From Basidiobolus meristosporus CBS 931.73 (Eukaryota; Basidiobolomycota; Basidiobolomycetes; Basidiobolales; Basidiobolaceae), in NCBI GenBank assembly GCA_002104905.1, contig MCFE01000946.1, forward strand, positions 1 to 24,631: a stretch of 24,631 nucleotides of DNA. The letters run 5' to 3'. The notes beneath the pieces were generated by a model. The model did no database searches and was not told where the DNA came from. It saw only the letters and a list, made by a program, of their open reading frames with translations. This document shows, piece after piece, positions 1 through 10,508 of this stretch (its first letter is position 1; every line of letters starts with the position of its first letter). The position numbers were made by a program, and so were the translations under genes.

Positions 1-300
1 CATGAAAAGTGAGAGAAAGAGTTGAGTAAGGAAGTAAGGAGTATGAAAAAGAGGCATTAGTCAATCAATGCACACAACTGTAGAATGTGATAGTGTCCAG
101 GATCAGAGAGTGAGCAAATTGGCAGGGAACCAATCAAAAGCCACTTATATATTGTTAAGATGAAAAATTTTGACTTAGTCTTTTGTGAAATTGGGGGTGC
201 AATTTTTGTCATTGATCTCTGGATAGTGTTTTGATGCAATCAGTAACTCTTAGTCATGGGACTTTAACTTAGTGACTGCCTTTTGACAGGATCATTACAA
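1..300. other. Unassigned AT-rich sequence
   Basis: I recognise no gene, RNA or repeat here. The one short open frame (minus strand, 57-239) has no domain-like pattern and is probably chance. The sequence does not resemble the start of the copia gag that would be expected upstream of the fragment beginning near 301, so it is either unrelated flanking DNA or a strongly rearranged remnant. Confidence 0.5.
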
Positions 301-552
301 TAATTATTCATAGGGAAGGCTCCTGGATGAAGGATTATGAAAATCAAGTGCCAAAAAGAAGGAAGAAAAAAATGCTTTAGTAAGCAATGATAATCAACAA
401 AGGAGATACCCTAGGCCTTTTAATGGCAATAGCAACCCATTGCACAAATACTGCAAAAGGAAAGGACACACATCAGACCAGTGCCTAAAAAAGGGTGATA
501 GACAGCTGAAAAAGCCTGAAAATGGAAATGCGCAACAACTGAAGATAGCCTA
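301..552 (+). pseudogene. Copia gag fragment with zinc knuckle (relic)
   Basis: This is an internal piece of the copia gag that recurs in the other copies. It aligns by eye with 17972-18209 of copy D: GRLLDEE-like stretch, lysine/glutamate-rich linker, NDNQQRRYPRP, then the nucleic-acid-binding zinc knuckle. The knuckle is damaged: the first cysteine of CNYCKRKGHTSDRC is replaced (HKYCKRKGHTSDQC). Early stops and frame changes interrupt the frame. Similarity ends at about 552, just after the gag/protease linker. The protease, integrase and start of RT are absent, and 3.5 kb of other sequence intervenes before copia resumes at 4056. It may belong to the same original copy as the 4056-5443 fragment, since the orientation is the same, but that is inference. 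Confidence 0.85.
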
Positions 553-1065
553 CCAGACAACTTTACTATTTTTTTTGTGGCATATATATGAAAGTGAGTC
601 ACACCAAAGGGGAAATAGTGTTTCATATGCATGTGCATGAGGTGCCACAGCTTTATTTATAATGATTACTATGGCAGGTCATCATAGAATCTTACATTCA
701 TGTAGGTGCAATGTTTCTGATACAAGACTGACCTAAGTTCACATGAGTATTGACCAAAAAGTGATATGATGGTATTATGTTGTTGAAGGTCAAACTCTTT
801 GCCCCATATGCAAGACTACTTTGATTCAATGCTGTAAGAGAAGAGAAACAAGACCATATGGATATTATATCAAGCCTCTCAGCCATGAAGCATGCAGACA
901 GCATAGGAAGTACTACAAGGATCAAGGCTGGTGTTTTGCCAAACAAGTCATATTTGACCATTCATCAGTTGCTACTGTACCATCATTGTCTTAATGGCCA
1001 GTTGATACTTTTATATTGGCACCTGGCTATCTTTGTCACCTTGCATAAACTGAGCAGATAAGTCT
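553..1065 (+). other. Probable 5' flank of the CACTA relic
   Basis: This 0.5-kb stretch lies between the end of the copia gag scrap and the first recognisable transposase coding. Short open stretches exist (for example 858-1061 on the plus strand) but carry no motif I recognise. I looked for a CACTA-type terminal inverted repeat near the left junction and found none, so the transposon end is not defined. Confidence 0.35.
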
Positions 1066-3112
1066 GTGATGCCTTTAAGCTCACCACAGCCTGCTGAATA
1101 TGACACACAGAGCAATAGCTCTGACAAAGAAGGCTCACTGATGGATTGTGAGCCAATCTCCCCTAACAACAGTACCACATATAAGCCCAGTCAAATCCCA
1201 AGATGCAATGAGATAACACCCATTGAAACAAATGCCATGGATACTCTATGGAGCCAAGTAAGCCCAGTAATTCACTGACTGTTGAATGATGTAATGTTGT
1301 GGCTAGATAAGTGGCATGTTCCCACCAATATCAGTATTGGGGGCTTTGAGGATTTATTACTACTTATTGCCAAAATCATTCCAGGATGCAATGTACCATG
1401 TACATAGTACAAGTGGACAACCATCATGCAGCTGGCAACATTTGATCCAGAGACTGACCTAACTCCAGCATGTGCTAAAAGTTGCATGGCATTCACATCC
1501 AACTATCATGAGGCTTGCACCTTATGACCCAGAGACTGTTCTGACTACAGCATGTGCTGACAGTTGTATGGCATACACATCCAAAATGCTACCATTGCAA
1601 TGTGTCCCAATTGTCAGGAATCCACCACCATTGAGGGAAAATGTTGTTCACACTCCAGATATATCCCCAAAATACCCTGTCTAAAGAAGCCACTGCAATC
1701 CAACTAATTGTGCAAAGGTATACAGTATTGCACTCAAAATCAATCAGTGCAAACATGTTGAATATATTTGATGGCAAACATTAAAAACAGCTAATAAGCA
1801 AGGGCTACTCTGAAGGTATGTATGACCATGCCTTTGCCTTAGCACTTGATGCATGCTCATTTAACAAGTACTCCACCAGCAAATGCTGCAGGTTACTGAT
1901 CCTGGTAAATCTGAATTTGCCACCCATCTTACAGTATCAGAGCAATAATCTGATGGTAGTCTCACTGGTATCTGGGCCTAAATTACCATTCAACCTGAAT
2001 AGCTACCTGTATCCTTTGCTGGACAAATTTTGTATGCTTTCCAGCAGGATAACAGTAAATGGCCATCATGCAGAAGCACATATTAGCATCTTCATGGGAG
2101 ATACCCCAGCCATTCACAAGAGAGCAGGTTTTTCTGGGCAAAATGGACAGTTTTGCTGTTGGATGTGTTAAATCCAGGTGTATTTACTCCATAACTCACA
2201 CAAATTATTACTACACAGACACCAGCACTAAGAACATCATCTTCCCACAGAGAAAATGTACAGAAATTAGCATGCAGTTGCAGCAAAGTTGGCAAGCTAT
2301 AAGCCATTGGCTGGAATACAGAATTAATTGGAAACCAGAAATACTTAAGATAGAGGGTGTATGTTGGAGCAAAAGCTTTCCATTGGGAGCAAGGCATTTG
2401 CTTTTCAACATTATCCCTATTCCAATGACCAAGTAATACATAGGGCATTTCAAGCTAAATGAGCCCTTTCAGATACTGGAGAAATTTGAAAGAGTTGGCA
2501 AGATATTACAGATTATCCACTACCCTAAGTACTTCTCATAGAATCCAATCAATATTCATACAAATATGCAACAATACAAATGCAAAGACTGGATGAACTG
2601 GAAATGTATTTATTCAAGTGGGGTTCCAAAGCCATTCCTACCAAGAGTACATTGGAATCATTGGGAGCCATATGTGGACATTGTAGGAGTACTTATCCAG
2701 AGGCAGATCACCAATGCCAACTTGCCACATCTGTAGCTGTTGTGCAAAGAGCTTGTAATGTGATTTGAGTGGGCATACTACAAACATAAAGCTGAACGCA
2801 TAGATCTCTGCCACTACTGAATCCATTCTCTACTCCATCTTGTACAGTGTGTGGAGAACATTGGGCCTTACTTCACCTTTTGCAAGTTTCCTATGTAGTG
2901 GATGTGTGGGGAAATAGGAAGACAAGTCAAGTTGCAGGTACTACCATATCCCAATCTCATCAAGAATCTTACCTTGAAGTCCATCATGGATGTGATGAGT
3001 TGGCATATGGAGGACAGCCAGGAAGAGTTGGAAAAAGCTGAGGACAGATGTGTACATGGAGACACCTATGCCTATGGCATTAAGAAGCTAAGCAGCCCCA
3101 ATGAGTGGTAAT
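1066..3112 (+). pseudogene. Decayed CACTA/EnSpm-type transposase (Tnp2-like)
   Basis: Coding traces run in several frames through many stops. In order: an acidic/serine N-terminus with a WLDKWH..FEDLL..IA.IIPG stretch (1066-1420); a cysteine region, AC..SCMAFTS / AC..SCMAYTS then CPNCQES (1465-1640); and the catalytic region at 1818-2171. That region has LALDAC (candidate first catalytic Asp near 1848), NLNLPP, SGP..P, YLYPLLDKF, GDTPA (candidate second Asp near 2100) and GFSGQNG followed by C..C. After a frameshift near 2175 the C-terminal part reads in one frame to the TAA at 3110-3112: W.NW..IYS, a W..YVDIVGVLI stretch, HSLLHLVQCVENIGP and FPM..MCG. This order matches Tnp2-family transposases of CACTA elements, and the FPM..CG form is typical of fungi. 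The protein would cut and join transposon ends in the nucleus; this copy cannot be functional. Confidence 0.8.
1423..1586 (+). repeat. 82-bp tandem duplication inside transposase relic
   Basis: Two diverged head-to-tail copies, 1423-1504 and 1505-1586, share ATCATG, CCAGAGACTG, GCATGTGCT and CACATCCAA at a constant offset of 82 bp. Each encodes the same cysteine segment of the transposase. Because 82 is not a multiple of three, the second copy is in another frame, so the duplication itself breaks the gene. Confidence 0.8.
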
Positions 3113-4055
3113 CAGTTATGTAATGCAAAGTTGTGTTGGGTGCAACAGGCAACTAATTTTTATTAGGAAGGCTCTACCAAGGTATACTGGAATTCTCCTG
3201 GTCACAAGCCAACTTTTACACCATTTAATACAGAATACACACAAACAAGAGCTAGAAGGCACCTATAAGGGGGACTAGAATCCAGCAGTGAAAAGGAGCT
3301 TATTGGCTAAATACCAAGAAGTTCTTTGCAGATATTCAGGAGGTACTTATGGCAGAAGTAGCAACAATCAAGCTTATATTTGCAAGATTTATATGTTACC
3401 AGCAGTACAAGGTATATGGCAACTTTGCAAGTATCACACCAAAAAGCTGTAAAGCTGAGGTGATTGAAGTATGTCAATTGCAGCAGGTGTGAGTGTTTGT
3501 AGAGGTTAGTAAACAGGAGGCCATAGTTTTTTTTTATTCAAACCATATGTGGAATACCCAAGGTAGTAATGGGTAGTCAAATAAAGAGGGGTGATGCTAC
3601 AGTGGAATATATGAATTGCACAAGGGGAGGTAGAGAAAGGAAATACCATTTGGTAAATTGGTATGGTAGCATTATACAGCACTAGCTTTAGGGCACCATA
3701 CAGCTGTAATAATGCCAATAGAGTCTTGCTGTGAGGCCATTGAAATACCATCAAGTTTTTTGCCATATAAGGCAATTGGATTTCCTGGCCAGTTTGATCC
3801 ATTTAAAATAGTTGTAGAGCATAATAAGACTGCAACAATGCCATGCAATTATTGTCATAGTACCAATCAAAACTTTTCAAGATTTATAACTTTATTTGGC
3901 AGTAAAATTAGCAAAATGCCATTGTGATCCTGTCACAAGATTGTTTAGAGGTTCACTAATTCCAAGCTGCTGATATTATGACAGTCTCTAAATGGGATCC
4001 CAATAGCTGATCTGGATTGGATTCACCTGTGAGACCAAATTATTTTTCATAGGGG
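3113..4055 (+). other. Probable 3' part of CACTA relic, mostly unassigned
   Basis: After the stop at 3112, coding-like stretches persist, for example around 3350-3490 (open through VYGNFASITP) and 3712-3927. These could be the C-terminal tail of the transposase or a second element gene, but I recognise no firm motif. The minus-strand frame at 3506-3802 looks like a shadow. The stretch ends where copia similarity resumes at about 4056. I found no terminal inverted repeat or target duplication near the right junction. Confidence 0.4.
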
Positions 4056-5083
4056 TCACTATATGGACTCAAACAACCACTACAAGCCTGGAATTGCAAA
4101 ATAGATTCTTATTTGGAATCCTTGAGTTGCAAAAGAAGTAGTACCAACTATAGAGACAAAATCCAGCCTATCTAAGGAGTTCAAGATGTCCAATCTAGGA
4201 GAACTCAGTTGCTACTTAGGGATTAGGTTCTCCATAGACAGAAGTACCCAAGCTATTACCCTAAGCCAATCCAAGTATATTCAAGATATACTGAAGAAGT
4301 ACCAAATGGAAGACTGTAAACTGGTAGCTACCCCAATGGAGACAAACTTATCTTGGTCAAAACTCAACCAAATCTAGAGAGCTTGGCACCATCTGTAAGC
4401 CGTAACTTTCCTTATCAACTAATGAACAACAGTTTGATGTATATCATGCTTGGAACACGTTCAGATGTCTCATGTGCAGTAGCAGTTGTGAGCCAGCATT
4501 CTAGGAATATGGATCTGATTGTATTGCAGCAGTTGAGTGGATTTTTGATACGTAAAAGGAGCTGCTAATATTTGCGTAAGGTACACCTATAAGGCCTCAG
4601 AGCAAAATCTTGTGGGATAAAGTGATGCTAACTGGGGATGACATCTAGAAGAAAGCATACACTAAAGGATACACCATTCTTTACTGTAAAGGAGCAATTT
4701 TATGGCTATATTATTCAAGAAAGCAACGAACATAGAACTTTCTACCACAGAGGCAGAGTATATGGCAGCCTAGGAAGCTACAAAAGAAGCAATTTATTTA
4801 AGGAATCACTTTAAAGTTGTATGCTTATGTCAAAAATACATACTACTTTATTTCAAGATAATTAACAGTGTATACAATTAGGTAGATATCCAACTTTCAT
4901 GCAAGAACTATGCACATACATATTGGACATCATTTCATCCATGAAGCTAAAGACAACAGCTTAGTTAATCTAGCTTACTGACCTTCAGATGAAATGATTG
5001 CAAGCATATTTACCAAACCATTAGCTAGAGACAAGCTTGTATATCTTAGGTCAAAATTAGAACTAGTCCATATGAGCATCTAG
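4056..5083 (+). pseudogene. Copy A reverse transcriptase/RNase H remnant
   Basis: Recognisable pieces in order are: SLYGLKQ-like and [14 protein letters not shown] (4056-4130), [18 protein letters not shown] and [17 protein letters not shown] (4186-4330), YIMLGTRSD (4438-4470), and the RNase H signature STTEAEYMAA (about 4740-4770). The stretch ends with the family C-terminus MSI and a TAG at 5081-5083. An internal deletion near 4150 joins TNYR directly to the segment before SKEFKM and removes the catalytic YVDD box. Several frameshifts and stops follow, including one near 4350. The parent enzyme would have copied element RNA to DNA in virus-like particles; this copy cannot. Confidence 0.9.
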
Positions 5084-5085
5084 TT

Positions 5086-5094
5086 GAGTGGGAG
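5086..5094 (+). promoter_or_regulatory. Polypurine tract of copy A
   Basis: GAGTGGGAG abuts the LTR start. The same nine bases precede the 3' LTR of copies B, C and E, which supports a role as the primer for plus-strand DNA synthesis. The gag-pol stop codon lies only a few bases upstream. Confidence 0.8.
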
Positions 5095-5443
5095 TGTTTT
5101 AAAAATTTGTAATTCCACCTAAATACTCACTTAGCTTAGTCATTTAGATTATTACCTACAAATCCTGGAGTATACTGACTAAATTATATCTTGGTATTTA
5201 CTTAGAATATTTTCACCAAAATATCAGATACCCAGAACATGAAAATTCTCAAAGTTGTCCAAGTAGCCCCAAGCTTTGCACACAAGCTCTTGGGACCTTC
5301 CTAAAGCCTTTTTATGTGTATGTTATGCCAAGAAAATGTAAAAGTATAAATACTGCTTTTACATTCAATAGATCATTAAGTGAAAACTACTGAATCTACT
5401 TGTTCTCCCAATCACTCTTGATATCTCCAAGACTCTTACAACA
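5095..5443 (+). repeat. 3' LTR of copy A (349 bp)
   Basis: Starts TGTTTTAA (family consensus TGTTGTAA) and ends TTACAACA. It is collinear with the other LTRs in the window. The TATAAATA element at 5345-5352 sits inside the inverted repeat GTAAAAGTA (5338-5346) / TGCTTTTAC (5354-5362, one mismatch). The AATAAA seen in copy D is AATAGA here. Confidence 0.93.
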
Positions 5444-5479
5444 TATGATACTGTTTACCATCTGGTTTGACTCACTTCC

Positions 5480-6172
5480 TTGTGTATGCTGCACAAAAAT
5501 AAAGTAAAGCTGTTTAGTTCCCAACTAATCCCTACCACAAGCAGCAGCAGGAAAACAGCTGGACTACAACTTGCTTTGACATTTGGTGCAACAAGTGGGG
5601 CTGCATCCAAAAAAGGCACTATTGATAGTGTGCCCACCAAAGGTAATAATGTGGATATCTCAAGCTCTTAGTCAAGTAGGCAATTAAGAATCACTGCTGA
5701 GCCACAAGCTGACTACAATGCTCAGGCAGATTGGAATATAGCAAATGCAGTACTTATTGTAGAAGATTAGCAAGTTTTGTTGTAACATCACCACCCCCAG
5801 TGTTGGCAAGTACGCAGTCAGCTCATACCAAAGAGGCATTAGGGTGTAGTGGCTTATAGGATAGATCCAATTGCCCAGAGAAATTGAGAAATAGTCCAGA
5901 GACAGGATTAGTAAGTAATATATGTAGAGCAATTAATGTCCCAAGTAGAGAATGCAGTATCTAGACTGCTAAGAAGGAACTCAAATAGTGCCAAGTCACA
6001 GCAAAGAACTGAGCATAACCCATTGTAATAGCAGAGGAACAATGTACAGTCTCTGAAGCACAACAACAGTGCTCAAAGTTGAAGCCTACAAAAGGACCTA
6101 TCAGAACATGGGAGGGAGAGACTGTGGTGCTGTTACCAGAGCCTAAATATCAAAAGACATTGAGGATCCATG
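5480..6172 (+). pseudogene. Unidentified decayed coding region, upstream half
   Basis: I do not recognise the protein. A plus-strand frame is open at 5480-5668, then continues in the same frame after isolated stops at 5669-5671 and 5767-5769 and again at 5927-6028. It switches by one base near 6020 to a frame open from 6019 to the copy B insertion point. The residues look like real coding: a serine/threonine/alanine-rich N-terminal part, an AEPQADYNAQADWNIANA stretch, a QVENAVSRLLRRNS stretch, then a TKGPIRTWEGE stretch. Coding continues in register on the far side of copy B at 10862. It could be a host gene or another transposon's protein; the number of stops shows it is dead. Confidence 0.5.
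6168..6172. repeat. Target-site duplication CCATG, left of copy B
   Basis: The five bases CCATG directly precede the LTR TGTTGTAA and recur exactly at 10858-10862 after the other LTR. Five bases is the usual target duplication of Ty1/copia integrases. Confidence 0.93.
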
Positions 6173-6521
6173 TGTTGTAAGAATCTTGGAGATATTGGAA
6201 GTGATTAGGAGGACAAGTAGATTATGTGGTTTTCACTTAATGATTTATTGAATGTAAAAGTAGTATTTATAGTTTACATGGTCTTGGCATTACAAACACG
6301 TAGAATAGGTTAAGGAAGGCCCCAAGAACATGTGTACAAAGTTTGTGGCTGTCTGGACAACTTTGCAAAATTTTCATGTTCTGGGTACCTGGTTTTTTGG
6401 TGAAAATATTCTAAGTAAATCCCAACAAGGAATTTGGTCAGTATTCTCTAGGATTTGAAGGTAATGATCTAAGTGACTAAGTTAGGGGAGTATTTAGGTG
6501 GAATTACAAATTTTTACAGCA
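6173..6521 (-). repeat. 3' LTR of copy B (349 bp)
   Basis: On the plus strand it runs from TGTTGTAA to TTACAGCA; the last part of the terminal repeat carries one change. It shares several variants with the copy C LTR and not with B's other LTR: TATAGTTTACATGG, GGTTTTTTGG and GGGGAGTATTT. The right arm of the TATA-flanking palindrome is destroyed here. Confidence 0.95.
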
Positions 6522-6530
6522 CTCCCACTC
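6522..6530 (-). promoter_or_regulatory. Polypurine tract of copy B
   Basis: Reads GAGTGGGAG on the minus strand, immediately before the 3' LTR and just after the gag-pol stop codon (6533-6535). Confidence 0.8.
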
Positions 6531-6532
6531 AG

Positions 6533-9500
6533 CTAAATGTTCAAACTGACTAGTCCTAATTTTGAACTAAGATATTCAAACTTGTCTCTAGCTAATGGCT
6601 TGGTAAGTATGTCTGCAATCATTTCATCTGTAGGACAGTAAACTAAGCTAACTAAGTTATTCTCTGTAGCTTCACGTATGAAATGATGTCTAATATCTAT
6701 GTGCTTAGTTCTAGCATGAAAAGTAGGATTTCTACCTAATTGTATACATCCTTGATTATCTTGAAATAAAGTAATAGGTGTTTTTTGACATAGGCCTAAA
6801 TCTGTAAAAAGTTTTCTTAACCACATTGCTTCTTTTGTAGCTTCACAGGCTGCCATATTCTCTGCCTCTGTGGTAGAAAGTGCTATGGTTGGCTGCTTTC
6901 TTGAATTCCATGAAATTGCTCCTTTACAGTAAAGAAAGGTGTATCCTGTGGTGGATCTTCTGACTTCCACATTTTGTCCCCAATCTGCATCAGAGTATCC
7001 CACAAGATCTTGTCCTGAATCCTTATAAGTGTATCTTAAGCAGATATCAGCAGTTCCTTTTAGGTATCTAAAAATCTGCTTAACTGCTACAATATGGTCA
7101 GATCCATAGTTCTGATTATGTTGGCTGACAACTCCCACTGAATATGAGATATCTGGACATGTTCCAAGCATGATATTAATCAAACTGTCAATCATAGATT
7201 GACAAGGAAAGTTAGGGCTTTCAGATGGCACCAAGCTCTCTTGATTTGGTTGAGGTTTGACCAAGTTAAGGCTTGTTTCCATTGGGGTAGCTGCCGGTTT
7301 ACAGTCTTCCATTTGGTACTTCTTTAGTATATCTTGAATATACTTAGATTGGCTTAGGGTGATAGTCTGGGTACTTCTGTTTATGGAGAAGTTGATTTCT
7401 AAGTAGTAACTGAGTTCTTCTAGATTGGACATTTTGAACTCTTTAGATATGCTGTATTTAGTCTCTTCCAATGTTGCTAGGTTATTGGCAGCTATAATAA
7501 GATCATCCACATATAGAGCTAATAGAGCTGAGTTTGCTCTATCTGGCTTATAGTATATACTATAGTCAGTATTACTCCTTTTGAAACTTAAAGATGCCAA
7601 ATAAGAATCTATCTTGCAATTCCAGGCTCTCAGTGATTGTTTGAGACCATAGAGTGACTTTTTAAGCTTGCAGACCAAATGGGGGTTATCTTAGTCAACA
7701 AACCCATCAGGCTGGTTCATATACACATCCTCATCAAGTTCTCCATTCAAAAATGCAGTTTTTACATCCCTTTGATGAATATAAAACTTATATTTTGCTG
7801 CAATAGCCAATATTAATCTGAAGGAATTAAACTTGGCTACCGGTGCAAAGGTCGCAGTGTAGTCAGGTCCTTTTGTTTGAGAGTATCCTTTGGCTACAAG
7901 TCTTGCTTTGTATCTTTCAATTGTGCCATCAGCCTTGTATTTTGTCTTGAAGACCCATCTGCATCCAATTGATTTTTGGTTGATTGGTAATTTGACTAAG
8001 TCCCAAGTTTGATTTTTCATCAGGACCTGATATTCCTCAGTCATTGCAGATCTCCAAAACTTTGTCTGAGGGCTATTTAGGGCCTCTTTTACAGTCTGGG
8101 GTTTACCAATATGGACTGAATAGGCATAGGCTAAGTTTGTACACTCATTGATATAGTAATTTGGGCTATTTCTTGTCCAATTGGATCTTGGGGCATTTGA
8201 TACTGGAATGATCACTTCTGGCATATTCCTCGGCACTGATTCTGGCTGAACAATGGTTGTAGAGTCCTCTGGAGTGAAGAAACTTTCATTGTTTTGCTCT
8301 GATTCAATCCTGACAATTGGTGGACTTGAGATCAAATTTTCAACATCATCTGATGTCATTTTTTGTGAAAATTTTGAATTTTCATCAAACTACACATCAC
8401 TGGACTTGATCAGCTTCTTTGCTTTGGTATTGTAGAGTCTGTATGCCTCACTCTCACTGCCGTAACCCAAAAATATGCATTTTACACTTTTTGGCTCAAA
8501 TTTTGACTGATTTCCGGCCAGTTTCTTGGCATATGCTGTACACCCAAATATTCTTAGATGTTCTGCACTTGGCCTATATCCATACCATGCTTCAAATGTA
8601 GTAGAGTCACAAAGTGTTCTGTTATAACTCCTAATTTTAAGGTATACAGCAGTGGCAACTGATTCCGCCTAAAAATCATAGGATAATTTTTGATCATGGA
8701 TCATGGATCTTGCCATATCAATTATTGATCTGTTAGCTTGTTCTGCTACTCCATTTTGCTGTGGGGAGTATGATCCAGTAGTCTCTTGCTTTATCCCATG
8801 AATTTTGCAGAAGTGGATGAAGAGTTCTGAGGTATATTATCTACCGTTGTCAGAGCATATTTTCTTGATTTTTTCACCAGTTTCTCTCTCAACCATGGCT
8901 TTAAACTCCCTGAGCTTAGACAGAGCTTCTTCCTTTCTCTCCATGAAGTAGACCCATGTGTATCTTGTATAATCATCAATAAAAGAGACTAAATACTTCA
9001 TCCCTCCTAAGGATAGATTTTGCGTGGGTCCACACAGATCTGAGTGAGTTAGATCTAATTGTTTCTTAGCGTTCATTAACCCAGAGCTCTTGAACAGTTG
9101 TCTGGCTTGTTCCCCATATAAGCAGGCTTCACAGTGCTCCAAATTAGCTGGGGGATCAATTTTCACTCCAGAAATTAGCTGATCTTTGATCATTTTACGC
9201 AAATAATCAAAATTGATGTGTCCAAATCTCCTGTGCCAAAGCATTGGTGTTTCTTCATTTAAGTTACTTATATTGGCTTCCAGATATGATGGAATATAAG
9301 TCAACTTGTATAGATTCTGATCTTTGATGCCCAAAGCAATATGGGCACCATTTTGATCAGTGATCCTGCATCCAGAATTGTTAAAACTGAAATTGAGTCC
9401 TTCGGCTGTGGCCTTGCTTACAGAGAGTAGGTTCCTGGCTATTTCTGGTACATAGAGTACTTCTTTAAAGGTCAGTGTATGGCTTCCTTCACTGCTTCTA

Positions 9501-10504
9501 AGGTTTACTTGGATAGTTCATTCTCCCACTGCATCAAGTGTTCTATCATCACCCATGAAAACCTTCTAAATTGGAATTTCTTGATATTGGGTAAAAAGTT
9601 CTTTTTGGTGTGTAAAGTGTTGGGATGCTCCAGAATCAATGTACCACATCTGAGAATCCTTGTTTGTGGTCATATTTAGTGCAGATATGAATAGTTTATC
9701 TTCAGTTGTTGCAGCATTTCTGTATTCAGGCTTCTTTTGCTGATTATCTTTCTTTTTGAGACACCGGTCTGATGTGTGTCCTTTCCTTTTGCAGTAGTTG
9801 CAAAATAGGTTGCTGTTGCCTTTGTAGGGTCTTGGGTACCTCCTTTGTTGGTTATCATTGCTTATTAAAGCATTTTCTTCTTCCTTCTTATCAGCGCTTG
9901 ATTTTCTTAATTCTTCACCCAGGAGCCTTCCATATATGTTATTTAAGGTCAAATCTTCAGTTCTGGGCTCTAGGGCTGATACAAGGCCCTGAAGCTTGTC
10001 TGACAGGCTATTCAGGATGGTCACTATCACATCCTCATCAGTAGTTGGTATGCCCACAGATTCCATCTCATCTACCAGCAAGGTAATTCTGTTAATTAGA
10101 TTTTTCATTTCTTCTCCTGGTAGCATCTTTGTAGTAAAGAATTTTCATCTCAGATACATTTTCTTGGCAGCTGAACATGACCGGTAGGTGTCTTCTAATG
10201 CTTTCCAGGCATTCTTTGCCATTTTTACTCTTGAGCATTGAATTAGCAATTTGTCCTTGACATTAAGGCTAATGCAGTTAAAGGCACTTTGTTCTTTCTA
10301 CTGGTACTTTAAGGCTTCCTCTCCCATGTTTTTAGGAGGGCATTCTTCTCCCATGACAATATCCCAAAGGCCTCTTTCTTGTAGCAGCATCTTCATCTTC
10401 ACCTTCCACACTTGGTAGTTAGAGCCATCCAACTTTTCAGCAGAGGGAAAAATTCCAGTAATAGAAGTAGTAGACATTGCAGAGAGTGAGAGCTTGGGGC
10501 TCAT
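6533..10504 (-). pseudogene. Copy B gag-pol polyprotein, eight nonsense codons
   Basis: One frame of 1324 codons (including the stop) runs the whole length with no frameshift. The start chosen is the first ATG, inside the PBS (10504-10502). Domains in order: UBN2/DUF4219-like gag (LDGSNYQVWKVKMKMLLQ); CCHC knuckle CNYCKRKGHTSDRC; protease YIDSGASQHF; pre-integrase zinc finger (H..RFGH, C..C); integrase with DLCGP, SDNG and QQNGVAE; RVT_2 reverse transcriptase with [12 protein letters not shown]; RNase H with YSDADWG, STTEAE and FQDNQG. In-frame stops lie at 10298-10300, 10145-10147, 9566-9568, 9518-9520, 8837-8839, 8669-8671, 8390-8392 and 7691-7693. RNase H also has N for Y in the TEAEYMA motif. 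Gag would form the particle and pol would process, copy and integrate the element. Confidence 0.95.
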
Positions 10505-10508
10505 AACC
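10491..10508 (-). promoter_or_regulatory. Primer-binding site, half initiator tRNA-Met type (copy B)
   Basis: On the minus strand, directly after the LTR, the sequence is GGTTATGAGCCCCAAGCT. Its complement ends GGGCTCATAACC, the anticodon stem-loop of eukaryotic initiator tRNA-Met around CAU. Drosophila copia is primed by an internal 5' half of that tRNA, and this site fits that mode. The ATG in the site is in frame with gag. Confidence 0.75.

Larger units (their letters stand above)
4056..5443 (+). mobile_element. Copia copy A, 3' fragment with LTR
   Basis: This is the 3' end of a Ty1/copia element on the plus strand: the end of reverse transcriptase, RNase H, polypurine tract and a complete LTR. 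The 5' half is missing or displaced; a gag scrap in the same orientation lies at 301-552. Its coding part is the most degraded of all copies in the window, so it is likely among the oldest. The five bases after the LTR are TATGA, but no matching left target duplication can be assigned. Confidence 0.9.

Noticed and set aside
57-239. Short minus-strand open frame at the left edge
   Set aside because: Only 60 codons, no recognisable pattern, no neighbours that support a gene.
4077-4085. CACTACAAG motif as the right terminal repeat of the CACTA relic
   Set aside because: It aligns with copia reverse transcriptase sequence (CAATCACTGAGAGCC in other copies) and lies inside the copia fragment, so it is a chance resemblance.
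6533-10504. Repeat-induced point mutation as the cause of the stops in copy B
   Set aside because: Only a minority of the eight nonsense codons can be explained by C-to-T or G-to-A change; A-to-T, G-to-T and T-to-A changes are also present.
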